The notes beneath the pieces were generated by a model. It worked only from the letters and a program-made list of their open reading frames with translations. It was not told the origin of the DNA and did no database searches. Positions 1 to 10,720 of a stretch of 64,000 nucleotides of DNA are shown piece by piece. The position numbers were made by a program, and so were the translations under genes. Position 1 is the first letter of the stretch. Each line of letters begins with the position of its first letter. This stretch comes from Ctenosaura bakeri. Taxonomy: Eukaryota; Chordata; Lepidosauria; Squamata; Iguanidae. The DNA lies in the NCBI GenBank assembly GCA_948474755.1, contig CAOLHI010001471.1, positions 124,001 through 188,000 of the forward strand, read 5' to 3'.

Positions 1-406
1 ATTAAATCTGTTAACCTAAAAATGGAACCAGAAGCATCCTTTTTCTTCCTTCTCTCTTCTTTTTTAATACTAATACAGACTAGCATAGCTGTCTGATAGA
101 AAAGAAAAGCAAGTCTCACCATTTCCAAACATATATTTTATGGATATCTTTGCAGACTATGCTAATCTCCTATTTCCAAATAACAGTCCAGGATTTCTAA
201 TTTTTTTTTAAGGAAAGAAATGGATCAAATCTATACACGAGAAGCAAAAATACACAAGTAGCGAGTTTGATTTTTCATAGAATTGACTGATTTCTACACT
301 TACTTGGTGGAAAAGTGGAGTATGAATAAGATACATCAGTACCTAGCATGAAGTCTCAAATCAAGTGCACAGTCTGAAAACACTGGAAATTTTGTCGCTT
401 CTACAG

Positions 407-455
<49 letters not shown>

Positions 456-669
456 TGTACCATATATATATATATATATATATGCATGCATGCATGCATA
501 TGTATAAAAGTTCTGGATGGGCTGAAATCTGAATTCTCCCAAGCAGACTTCTCTGAATCCTAGAAAGGAAAGCTCCAGTCCTTCCTAGATGCATGTGCCA
601 GGAAAAAAAGATTTCTGGTCCTTTTTTCTAAAAATCTGCTGCTTCAGCAACAAATGATTAATGGCTTAC
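1..669. other. Intron after exon 15, with TA microsatellite
   Basis: AT-rich intron sequence. A TA-dinucleotide run covers about 408-483 with a short interruption and ends in a GCAT tetranucleotide run (about 482-499). No exon seen. Confidence 0.7.
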
Positions 670-801
670 TTTGTTCACAGCGTTTCCCAGTATATCCTGC
701 TTCACAGAAGCAAATCCCAGTAACAGGATCACAACTGCCAGCACTGTTATTGCAGCCACACACATTTCCACAGAGTTGTCCCCAGTAGCCAGGATCGCAA
801 G
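670..801 (-). CDS. MEGF6/EGFEM1: Exon 15: laminin-type EGF module, last in window
   Basis: 132 bp, acceptor TTTGCAG, donor GTAAGCC, phase 1-1. Eight cysteines: PCDPGYWGQLC...[28 protein letters not shown]. It matches the MEGF6 module CDTGHWGPDC...SAGHGSCDAISGLCLCEAGYVGPRCEQ. NNS is a possible N-glycosylation site. The phase-1 donor means the gene continues beyond position 1. Confidence 0.95.
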
Positions 802-2532
802 CTGCAAAGTAATACAGGCTTTAATAATGGATGAAACACAACCCAACATTTGCAGGGGGGATGTTGTCTTCCTGTTTACAGTAGAGATGGGAAATGAGTG
901 TCCCTTGATGAATGGACCATGAAAGGATCCCTGAAGACTGATTGCGATTAAACAGTAGTTGCTAATGGGTTTATTACCTTGGGATTTTAGATTTACAGCG
1001 TCTATCCACGGTACTGAGCTATATTCCCCTAAAAGTTCATGCCCCATTGACAGATCCTGTAAAATGTTCCTTTAAAACCCAGCCTAGGTTTACCATCCTG
1101 AAGCAATGAAGCCATTGACCACTACTGCAGTTAAATACGTAGGATAGTATGACACAGAAATCACTCAAGATTTATATTCACAACTGAGATATTGTCTTTC
1201 AGACTTGAGACAGTGCAAGTCACTCTGTTGTTCACACAAATGCTCCCCTCTCCCTGTACCAACACTGGGTATTAGCCCTGAGCTAAACTGCATTGAAAAT
1301 TGACTTGGGTGGAATGGAGCTGGTTGTCAATCTGAATGCTGAAAGCACAGAGCGTGCTTGGAGGAACTGGCGCACAGCAATGGAATAAAGTTCTTCCATC
1401 AAAAGCTTCTCTGCCTCACCAGTCCTCATTCTCTGTACTTCAGACTTAGATAATTAAGGATTATCAACAGCCAGGCTACATAAACCCATAAATACACAAT
1501 TTCAGAAGCAATAAGATTAACAGAGATTGATATATATATATCCATATATATAGCATGAGAAAGTTAATTGCCTAAGAAGTCGCCAAGCTAGTACTTCAGG
1601 ATTTCGATTATGCCTGATGAGACAGAAAGAGCAGGTGCTGATAATGGAGACTCTGACTTACGCTGCTTGCAGTCACGGCCAATCCAACCCGGGGGACATG
1701 AGCATTCACCAGTGATGGGGTTACACAGAGCTTCGCTGTTACAGCTGCATTGCAGCAAGCATTTTTTTCCATAGTAACCAGTGGGACAAGCTGAAAAGAG
1801 ATAAGCCAGGCGTACTTGTCAGTTAGATATATGAACTCAAACAATGGCATCTGTTTTCCACAAGAGAGAACAGTGTTGGTCATGGTTCACACATTATGGA
1901 TCACTAAACAAGAGGGTACCTGAAAAATCACCTACCCCATAGTAGGGTGATTCACTCATTACTCCTGTGTGCATCATATTTCTGTCGAAATTACTGCTCC
2001 TGTGTTGCTATTGTATTGCTGTTACACATTATGCAGGAATCACACACCTGTAGAGATCACTGCTCCTATTTCACTACAGGCGTTTTTAGATTCCATTTTA
2101 TTGTGCTGTGATTATGCAGAAATCCAGACAGGTATTACAATTCACTCTGTAGAATTGTTGGTCCTAAGACAGTAAAACTGGCTCTGAGGAGATTCAGATG
2201 ATGCATATAGTTTCCTGTGACAAAGTTTTTTCACATTAGAATTAATGTGAAATCCCTTGTGCAAGTCACTTGTGAGCTTTGATGTACAAATTGCTTGTGA
2301 GGGAGGTATCATAATCAGAGAATAAACGTTAAAAAAATGTGCTTCTTTGCATGCTTGCTGTTCCCACCATTAATCCTAATCGGGTGTCCTAAGATGTAAT
2401 CATACCTTTGCAGTAGTTTGTTACATCGTTTGGCTTTAGGGCTTGTACTGATTTCTCTGCAAAGGGAGTCACCTGTTCATTTTTCATACATCTCAGTGCT
2501 TCCCAACCCAACACAGAAACACTCATACTTAC
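802..2532. other. Introns 13 and 14, otherwise empty
   Basis: Apart from exon 14, I see no coding module and no repeat I can name. There is a small TA-rich patch near 1530-1550. Confidence 0.5.
1662..1790 (-). CDS. MEGF6/EGFEM1: Exon 14: laminin-type EGF module
   Basis: 129 bp, acceptor CTTTTCAG, donor GTAAGTC, phase 1-1. Eight cysteines: SCPTGYYGKKC...CNPITGECSCPPGWIGRDCKQ. Equivalent to the MEGF6 module CPAGWYGPSC...CHPATGHCSCAPGWTG. Confidence 0.95.
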
Positions 2533-2664
2533 AAGCATTACAGTATTTTCCAATGTATCCAGATGGGCATTCACACATCCCAGTCTCCTGATTACACTGT
2601 CCTCCATTCTCACAGGGATCACAGGGAAAGCGACAGTTCATACCCCAGAAGCCATGAGGACAAT
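2533..2664 (-). CDS. MEGF6/EGFEM1: Exon 13: laminin-type EGF module
   Basis: 132 bp, acceptor CTTTAAG, donor GTAAGT, phase 1-1. Eight cysteines: NCPHGFWGMNC...CDPCENGGQCNQETGMCECPSGYIG. The fourth cysteine is spaced as in the MEGF6 module with PACQHAARCDPETG, which places this exon after the two missing modules. Confidence 0.95.
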
Positions 2665-5600
2665 CTTAAAGAAAAATGAAAGAAAGAAATAATCAGATTA
2701 TCACTTTCTAAAAATAAGACAAGACAAAATCTGTTGAGTGTGTGTGAGGTAGGAGGGGGTGCAAAAATAACTGCTTTTCAAGTCTTGAGGAAATGTTTGT
2801 TCAGTTTCAGAAATTTGCTCTATATTTTTATAGATATTTACTGGCAACAATTATTTCCTACATATTATTTCCTACAAAGCACTCAAAGCCTTAGAAGTTT
2901 CCAGATACTCTAAATACTCACGGAGAAGACTGGGATTTAAAATCTCTTCAAGGTCTGAACTGGAACCAAAATCTACATTAATCCTAACATGGAGCATAAA
3001 CAATTTCACTGTTTGGAAATTTGATCTTTGTGATTTTATGGCACGTTAGGATTAACTTTAAACATCTGAGCTCAGTGCTTTTAAAAATAGACCAAGAGAC
3101 AGGGAATGTGGATGAAATAATGAGACTGCCTGACACATCCAAAAGCTTCTACTGTTGCAACTGAAATGAAAATACTCCTGCAACTTTCAGCATAAGACCT
3201 ATTGACTTGCAAACAAACAAACAATAAACTCAAGACACCAATTCATTAAAAGATGAAATATGGACTAAAAAAAACCTAACCCTGCAACAAACTTTTCCTG
3301 CCACCTTAATATATATGGGGAATGAGGGTTAATAGTCATGTATCAGTCAGATTTTTAGTCAACTTATTTTTGTAAAGAAGTTTAGTTTAGAAAGGGGAAA
3401 GGTGTGAGATGTAATTGATACAGACTACTATTTAACTAAGTAACAGTAACAACTGAGCCAGTGAACTTTGTAACCGTACACTTAAACACACAAAATGATT
3501 TTGACTTGTATGTTTCTCTTCTGTTTAATAAATATTTCACAATACACTCTTAGAACATTTCACAGGTGACTGTATTGACAGAGGTTGTTCAGTTGTGGTT
3601 ATTAACCTTGGTGACTAGTAGTGAGTTGAGTTAAAGAGGTGCACACGCAAGGGATAACAAAGGTAAATGTCACAGAGTTTGACTGCAGCCTGAATAATTG
3701 ACCTCTCTTTAAACCCTTGTGGTGGGTTTAAAGAAATAAAGTCTCCTACATAGGGAGCATGAGAACAATTATAAGAGCTCCAGATGTGAAACAAAAGTTT
3801 TTAAAAGATCTCACATTTGATGGTAGCGAGTGGGATGCACAGAGATTCTCTCATTTGATATTGGCAGTGGTGAGGTAAGTAAAGGTCAGACCCCCCCCAC
3901 CAGCCTTGTCAAAAAGAGGCAAATATGTACCTAATACACTCTTATGTGCATTTATGTCACTAACATTATACCACCCTCCATCTCCACCAATCCAGCCTCC
4001 AGACTCTTTAGGTTCTTAGGTATATACTTTAGATAATTTGGGAATGGCTACTAGATGCAGGTGGTTTCTCCACTCCTAGGAAAAAAGCAGACCTCAGCAT
4101 TTCAAATAAAGTTTAAAGCTCACTGAAGAAAAATGTCAACAGACAAAAAAGTTTTCAATCATAACAAGGGCTATCCTATCTAGAATGTGTTTTATCTCAC
4201 TCTTGCACCGTCTAAGCAAACGGGATTCTTTGAACTCACTAAAGCACATGTATATCATTTGATCTCCCTGTGTCTAATATCTTTGAACTTAGCATTCATT
4301 GCACATCTGTCAGGTTTGTATAGCATTTTTTTCTCCTATTGGCCAGGTCAGCAAAAAAAGCACACATCTTACATTTCCTTGTAAGCATCCAACCACAAAG
4401 GGATAACTGAAATATAAATTATCTGCTCTCCTCTTATTCTGTCCCACTTGTTACCATCCTATACACCCCCAATCCAATAAATACTGTTTAATTGGCATGA
4501 AATAAATATAAATCTTGCAATTATGTCTGAAAGGAAAGGACTCTGGCTGGAAGCTTCAAGGGTTACCCAAAGGACCTCAGCATGGCCAGGTCATAACTTC
4601 AGGAGAATCAGTTGCAGAGTCTGACCTGACGGGTTTTAGATGGTCCTCTAAAGCACCCAAACCTAGGGAACAATAGCAAACAAAAATGCTAGAAGGAGCA
4701 TCCAAAAAGTTGACATCCTCTTATCTCTTCCCACATAAATGGTCCTTTTGTTCCTTCACCTTTCTAGTCATTAGGCTATCAGGATTTCCCTCAGTGCTTT
4801 GTCACCTGCTGCAAAGACAATCACAACCTTCCAGGCTTCTTTTGTTGGCTCTGCCAGATGGCAATTAACATATTCCTCTACAAGGCAGAAAAAGGGTATT
4901 TAAACCCTAGCCCTGAGTCCAGCTGTTTGCTAGTACTTTGGATACATATTGGTGTGTTACACTGTTTGAGGGCCCCCAGGTTCCTGTTCAATGTACTGCC
5001 CTCAGATCCCACCCACCCCCATCTGAGATACCGCGCCTCAATCTTTTTCCACTTCTGGAATGGTAATTATCAACCACTTCACCCCAAAATTCTTGCTATC
5101 CAACCTTTCTCTCCTTTTACCTTCGCTACCCTTGTGTGTTTTGTAAGATTATTTTGATTGCTTGTGTGTGAGCAAATTACCTCAACAAAGCCATTTTTTT
5201 GACTCTCAATAGTCTCCTACAGTTAGTACTGGTATACACAGGTGAAAAGATCCTGTGGTATCTCTCCTCTTGCAGACCTCCTTTGAGCTATAATTCTGCA
5301 CTTTTCTAAGGAGAAGCTGACACTGCTAGAGGTCCTCAAGGTCTCCCACCTTTTGGGGTAACACAGCTCTGCCACTAAGCAGAGTGAGGTGACCAGGCCA
5401 AAGAGTCTGGCAATCATGAAAATTATTTCTTTCACATGTTTTCATCAATTGTAGATTTGTTCTGTATAGGTTTTTGTGAGCTGAAGGTCCTTCCTTCCTC
5501 TATTGCTAAGATCATGAAAGAGAAGCATATTCTTGATTATGTAATGTATTATGATTGCAATTTCATTGACCCAAAAGAAGTCTTATAAGATATACTGCCT

Positions 5601-6052
5601 CTGATATCAAAATAAGTTGGTTGACTTATGGCTCTTCACTTTGGAAGGAGCAGAAGGAAGATCAATTTTACCATGAATGCTTGGTTCCTTATTTTACCAA
5701 TAAATGTGTTTGACTAAATGTTTATGTGCTGTGTTATCTGCCTTTCACAGGGCAGCCAAAATGGCTTACAAAACAAATTGAGAAAATAATTAATCCACAA
5801 AACACTCATCAAAATGAGAACTGTAACACACCAAAAAACCACATAGAAGCCTGATAAAAATCCCTGCTAAATGTAGGCAACAGGGCCATTCTAAACCACC
5901 ATCACCACTACCAAGAGCATGGGTGGAAAATACACTTTCTGAGCAACTTAGGTTTTTATCCTAGTAGATAACAGCATAAGAGCAATACGGAACGTGGAAG
6001 GAATAAATAACGATATAAAGAAAGGAATGAAGCCATATAGGAAAATGCATAC
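2665..6052. other. Intron 12, lacking the two expected laminin-EGF modules
   Basis: I looked in the minus-strand frames for an eight-cysteine module with splice sites and found none. The only recognisable content is the LTR-like sequence at 4790-5385. The rest is AT-rich and unassigned. Confidence 0.6.
4790..5385 (+). repeat. LTR-like repeat, copy A
   Basis: Diverged homologue of the sequence at 8670-9215, in the same orientation. Shared blocks include TCTACAGTTAGTACT-like sequence, CCTCCTTTGAGCTATAATTC and AAGGTCTCCCACCT-like sequence near the right end. A TATTTAAA box lies near 4896. Reads as a solo LTR plus some adjoining leader. Exact ends and family not determined. Confidence 0.5.
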
Positions 6053-6187
6053 TTTTTTGACATGTGGTTCCTTCATAGCCTGGTTTGCAGATGCAGACAC
6101 CACTTCTGGGATCACAGTTCAAGGTGTTCTCCTTCACACACTGACACTCCTCTGAGCAGCCAGCTCCATAGACCCATTTGGGGCATG
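6053..6187 (-). CDS. MEGF6/EGFEM1: Exon 12: laminin-type EGF module
   Basis: 135 bp, acceptor GCCTTAG, donor GTATGC, phase 1-1. Eight cysteines in 45 residues: TCPKWVYGAGCSEECQC...CDPRSGVCICKPGYEG. MEGF6 has CPPWAFGPGCSEECQC here. In mammalian MEGF6 two more modules follow before the one in exon 13; none is visible in the following 3.4-kb intron. Confidence 0.96.
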
Positions 6188-6992
6188 CTAAGGCCAGATT
6201 TAAGAGAAACACTGATATCATTATTACACTGGTATGGTAAAAGTAAATCATGAAGATGGAGGCAGCCAGGTGGACAAACAAGAAAAATGTCTGTATTAAT
6301 TTAGCCTCCTCCCGCCCCCCAGCGAAAAAGATCTCAGCTGACTTATCATATTGGCCAAACTCAAATTCATCCCTAGCTAGAGAACACTTAATGAATCAAT
6401 GGATTTACATCAATGTTGATTTACTATTCAGAAATTGATTGGTCTAGTGTAGTTGGGACTAACAATCTGATTTAGGTCATGATTTGAGTGTATACAGGTT
6501 GCAAGCCTATACATCCTTAACCAGGACTAAGTCCCACTGAGCTTAAAGGGTCTTGCTCCTATGTAAATGTGTAAATTATTCTGATTATGGATGGCCCATC
6601 TTTTGAAGTAAGCCTGCATGAACCAATTGACTGATTCCTTCTACTTCTTTCTGTTGTTTTAAGTAATGTATAAACCTTGAAAAAATTACTATTTGGGACT
6701 GCAAATCCCAGGACCCTCAAACCAGCATGGCCACTGGTATAGCAACAGCTATTTCAAATTCTAATTCTTATAGGAACTAATATTTTTGATATTCAGTATT
6801 TTTAGAAATATTTTCTAAAGTCAGTTTTTAAGGTGCCTCAAACTATGAAAAAGGAAGTGTGGTCTGATTTATATAAACAAATAAATAAAATCCATGCACT
6901 CTTGTTTGATAGAGAGACATCTTGCAACCTTGTAATGTATCTCTTAATGTACAAGATATACCCTTTGTGGTAATTGGTGTGACTTGACTCAC

Positions 6993-7121
6993 TTAGATGG
7001 CAGAAGTGACCATACAACCCAGGATCACACAAGCAGGCTCCATATAATCTGTGGCAATATCCACTGTTAGCACAGTTGCATTTCTTGGTACAGTGCCTCC
7101 CAAAAAGTCCTTTGGGGCAGC
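6993..7121 (-). CDS. MEGF6/EGFEM1: Exon 11: laminin-type EGF module (CHRLYGACLCDPGLYG)
   Basis: 129 bp, acceptor TATCAG, donor GTGAGTC, phase 1-1. Eight cysteines. The stretch CHRLYGACLCDPGLYG is identical to mammalian MEGF6 and is the strongest family marker in the window. The module begins GCPKGLFGRHC and ends HFCHL. Confidence 0.97.
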   Translation of the reverse strand, partial: AAPKDFLGGTVPRNATVLTVDIATDYMEPACVILGCMVTSAI

Positions 7122-7574
7122 CTGATACATATGCAGCAAAAAGAAGAAAGAGAACACAATCTAAATATCATTGAAGATCCACATGGAAGCTCCTTTTTAT
7201 GTATTATCAAAAGCAACATGTTGAGGGAGAAGCTCTTCATTACAAGTGTACATATTTATAGATATGCATTGCCATGCTTTCTGAAGTTGCAGCAAGATGC
7301 ATGAGAGTATTCACATAATTTCTGTGGATGTTTCAGGGTGGCACCACCCCAAAAATGTTTCAGGAGAGCCAAGGCATTAAAATGGAAAAAAACATATTTA
7401 TCATCATATCTAGTATGGAGCTTGGAAAAACATACATTTGGGTACTATACCTCCCAGAATTCCCCCCTCTCCTATGAATAATTATCATAGTATCTAGTAG
7501 CAGTGACTAGGAAAACTGTTTTTTTGAGTGAAAGCACCCAGAATTCTACAGATGGTGGACAAAATCCCCTAGCT

Positions 7575-8102
7575 CAGTGGTTCTCAAACTTTTTACCCTT
7601 GTGACCTCCTTTACGTTTACATGGGGACATTGCACACACTCACCCTGTTCCATGTCATACCCTTCATCCTATTCTATTCTATGCCTCCCCCTCTCATTCT
7701 CACAGGGCCCTCTGCAGCATGACCCCTCTGTCTGAATTCTGATTTCTTGTGCTACCCTCCTTCTCCTTTCACTTCCCTCACCCCACCCCACCCAAGCAAC
7801 TGCCTCTAAGGAGCATGTGCTTGCTGCACCAACAACAGAATGTTCGGAGAAGTTACGTGGGAAAAGCATTAGAAAGGGGAAGTCAATTTTTGCTATGCCT
7901 GAGTTGGAGGAAGGCATAGTAGTGGAAGAAGTTTTACATCTCTCTTTTGCAGACACCAGCCAATTTTCAACAGCACATGTGTGTGTGCACAGACTCTCTC
8001 ACACAGGCTTGCCCTTCTTTTTCACATTTGTCGTACTTGCAGGGTGACTTTTCTTGTGCCCCCCCACGCTTAGGGTCCTGCCCCACAAATTCAGAACCAC
8101 TG
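7575..8102. mobile_element. Non-autonomous hAT transposon, 528 bp, with perfect 8-bp target duplication
   Basis: The left end is CAGTGGTTCTCAAACTTTTT and the right end is TCAGAACCACTG, giving hAT-type terminal inverted repeats. The 8 bp CCCTAGCT occur directly before (7567-7574) and after (8103-8110) the element, the target-site length of hAT elements. No transposase frame inside. It sits in intron 10. Confidence 0.9.
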
Positions 8103-8669
8103 CCCTAGCTCACTGGAGGACTTTGAGGATTGTAATCCAGAAAGTCATTTCTCAAGTTTTGCTGTCTCGGGAATAAATTACACAGTAGTTCCCCATTGCT
8201 CCCAGTCTCTGTGGCTGCTGCTGCTCATGCTTGATATAGAATTGGCATTCATCAAGAGCCTTTGATGGTGTACCACATTGGCCCTGTAAGCTGTAGAAAG
8301 TGTACTTTTGTAAAGTGTGTTGTTATCATACTCTACCACACTTCCTACAAAATATGCAATTTTCATAAATTGGACTTATTGAGGACTAGAGAACATGACT
8401 GAGGTCACACTGACTGAAGAACATGGTCAGGGTCAGGCTGACCAGAAATGTGTTCAGGGTCATAAAAGTTCAGATAGGATTATGCAGAAAACCCCAATGT
8501 TAGTGGGTTTGTACTAACCCCCTCACCACATCAGGCTATTGGCCTTTTTGAAGCAATGGAAGATGAGATGCCTATATTGATGAGCAATCAGAGACCATCT
8601 TTGGATCTTACTCAACAGAGATCTTCCTTATACACCCCACCTGATTGAACATTAAGAGATTTTCATGAG

Positions 8670-9215
8670 TTTTGTCAATGTTTTGTCACTTCAGAGTTAA
8701 AGCAATCAGCCCGTTCCAGACCTCTTTGCCAGTCCCATGGGAAAGCCATTACAGCTTTGTCAATGCACCCCTTCAGGGTGAGAAACAGAGTATAAAAACC
8801 CATTTCAACCCTAGCCAATTGTAATACGTAGAACATAGTCTAGACTGTCATTCCTCCATGTTACCTTCAGACGCTGTCTGAGCCCCTCCACTTTAACCTC
8901 CTTCATCAAGACTGGTAACTATCACCCTTTCTACTCTAATCTTGTCTATCCAACCTTTCCCGCCTCACTTCCCAGTAGCCTTGTATGGTACTTAAGACTG
9001 TCTGATTTCTTGTATGTTTGTCAATTCAAATAAAATAATTTGTTTAACTTTAACTGGAGTCCTCTCTACAGTTAGTACTAGTAGTACACATAAGTGAAAA
9101 GACCCTCCCATTACTCTCTTCTTGCAGGCCTCCTTTGAGCTATAATTCCCCCAAATTCTAATGAGATGCTGGCACTGTGGGTGAACCTCAATGTCTCCCA
9201 CCTCTTAGGATAACA
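8670..9215 (+). repeat. LTR-like repeat, copy B
   Basis: Better preserved relative of copy A. TATAAAA at 8791 is followed by an AATAAA-type signal at about 9029, the spacing of an LTR promoter and poly(A) signal. The region after about 9060 is also shared with copy A. Family and ends not assigned. Confidence 0.5.
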
Positions 9216-9530
9216 GTGTGTGTCTGTGTGTGACATGAAGGCTCATGACAAATGCCCCAGAAGGGACAAAAATTTAGTAATTAAAGATCAGGTAAATCTG
9301 AGGAGGGCCAATGCAAAATTGGCTCTGAAGAGTAGTAGACTCTAAGAATCCAGAATGTTTGACTCTTTTGAAGAGTTTGTTCCATTACTTCCAGTTACAC
9401 ATAGGACTATTTTGCCTACTGTCTCTTGACCTGAGTTTTCAGTGCCAACTAAAGAAGATAACCAACACCACAGGCAATAAAAAGAACACTCAGTTGGAAA
9501 TGAGGCAAAGCAAAACAATAAAATGCTTAC

Positions 9531-9659
9531 CATCCTCACAAAACTCTCCATTAACTCCTGGTGGACAACGACACTGCCCTGTTACTGGGTCACAGGAGCC
9601 TCCATTCTGACACTTGCAGATGCTGCTACAATCTTTTCCAAATGTTCCCATGGGGCAGG
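9531..9659 (-). CDS. MEGF6/EGFEM1: Exon 10: laminin-type EGF module
   Basis: 129 bp, acceptor GGGTACAG, donor GTAAGC, phase 1-1. Eight cysteines: [13 protein letters not shown]...[31 protein letters not shown]6 carries CPPDTFGKNCS...CQNGGTCD..TGACRCPPGVSG here. Confidence 0.95.
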
Positions 9660-9979
9660 CTGTACCCAAATATGTACAAAATGAATGAGAAAAGAAATCT
9701 AACCAGATTAGGAATAAAGAGACACTACCATTCAGCTATTAACCTGAAATGAGACAAAGCTATTAGAGAACAAACAATCCAGATGTTATTTTCTATAGGG
9801 AACAGTATTTGTCGGCTTGGTATTTATTACTGAAAGAAACTTAAAATAGCAGCTTGATGTAACTACGTAACGTAAAGAGTGTCATGAACTGCTCAACTGT
9901 GACCATCCCTCTTTTTTTTTAACTTGAATCTCACCAAGTTCTGACCATAGCTTGGAAAAATTCCCTTCTGGGACTCCCA

Positions 9980-10720
9980 CGACCTTTTCGCACGGGCTTT
10001 CCCAAGCGAAAGAGCCCCGTGAGCCGCGGGGGAGTGGGAGCGCCGCTGCGCACGACGCACTCCCACTTCCGGTGCTCTCACGGGGCTGCAGCGGCGCGGG
10101 CGCGGGGTTTTTGATTTTCGCTAGCAGGCGAAAATCAACCTGCGCTCGTGCAATGCTCCTGGCGCCCGCCCGCACTTACCTCTTGTGCGGTGCGTCAGGG
10201 CGGCGGCCGGGTCGCGCTTCCCTCCCTCCGCTCCTGCGGAAGGAAGGGGCGGGGCGGGGTGGTAGCGCGACGGATGCGACGGCACCCTGCTTCGCACGGG
10301 CGGGGGGTTGCTCGCGACAGCCTCCTGCTCGCGCGGGTGGGCGCGACTGTCGCTCGCTCCTGGTGCGCGCGGGGGGGCGGGCGCGACTGTCCCTCGCGCC
10401 AGAAGCGAGGGACAGTCGCGCCCGCTCCCCCGTGCGCGCGCGCGCGAGCAGGAGGCTGTCGCGAGCAGCCCCCCGCGCGCGCCAGGAGCGAGCGACAGTC
10501 GCGCCCGCCCCCCGCGCGCGCCAGGAGCGACAGGCTCCTTTCTTGCGCGCGCGGGGGGGATGGACTCGCGAGCCGCCGCCGCCTCCGGGACGGTGCCGTT
10601 TCCCAGCTGGTTCCTTCGGCTGCGGAAGGAACCAGCGGGGAACCGGCAGGCTCCCGAACTAGGCTTTTCCCGCAAGCCGCCCGCCCCCGCTCGCGCAAAA
10701 AGCCTAGTGCGAAAAGGGCC
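9980..10720. mobile_element. GC-rich TIR element, copy 1 (741 bp)
   Basis: Ends CGACCTTTTCGCAC and GTGCGAAAAGGGCC form terminal inverted repeats; CCA flanks both sides (9977-9979 and 10721-10723), a 3-bp target duplication. The interior is extremely CpG-rich and contains nested palindromes, for example around 10379-10420, where CGGGCGCGACTGTCCCTCGC is followed by its reverse complement. Several 160-240 codon open frames appear on both strands, but they come from base composition: low-complexity Arg/Ala/Pro peptides with no domain. Lies in intron 9. Confidence 0.82.

Noticed and set aside
408..499. CRISPR-like or regulatory tandem array
   Set aside because: Simple TA and GCAT microsatellite in a vertebrate intron.
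658..1047. 129-codon minus-strand frame longer than exon 15
   Set aside because: Only 670-801 has EGF cysteines and splice sites. A frame read here outside the exon gives no EGF pattern.
4790..9215. One provirus with two LTRs
   Set aside because: The sequence between holds two host exons and no gag or pol; the two copies are diverged.
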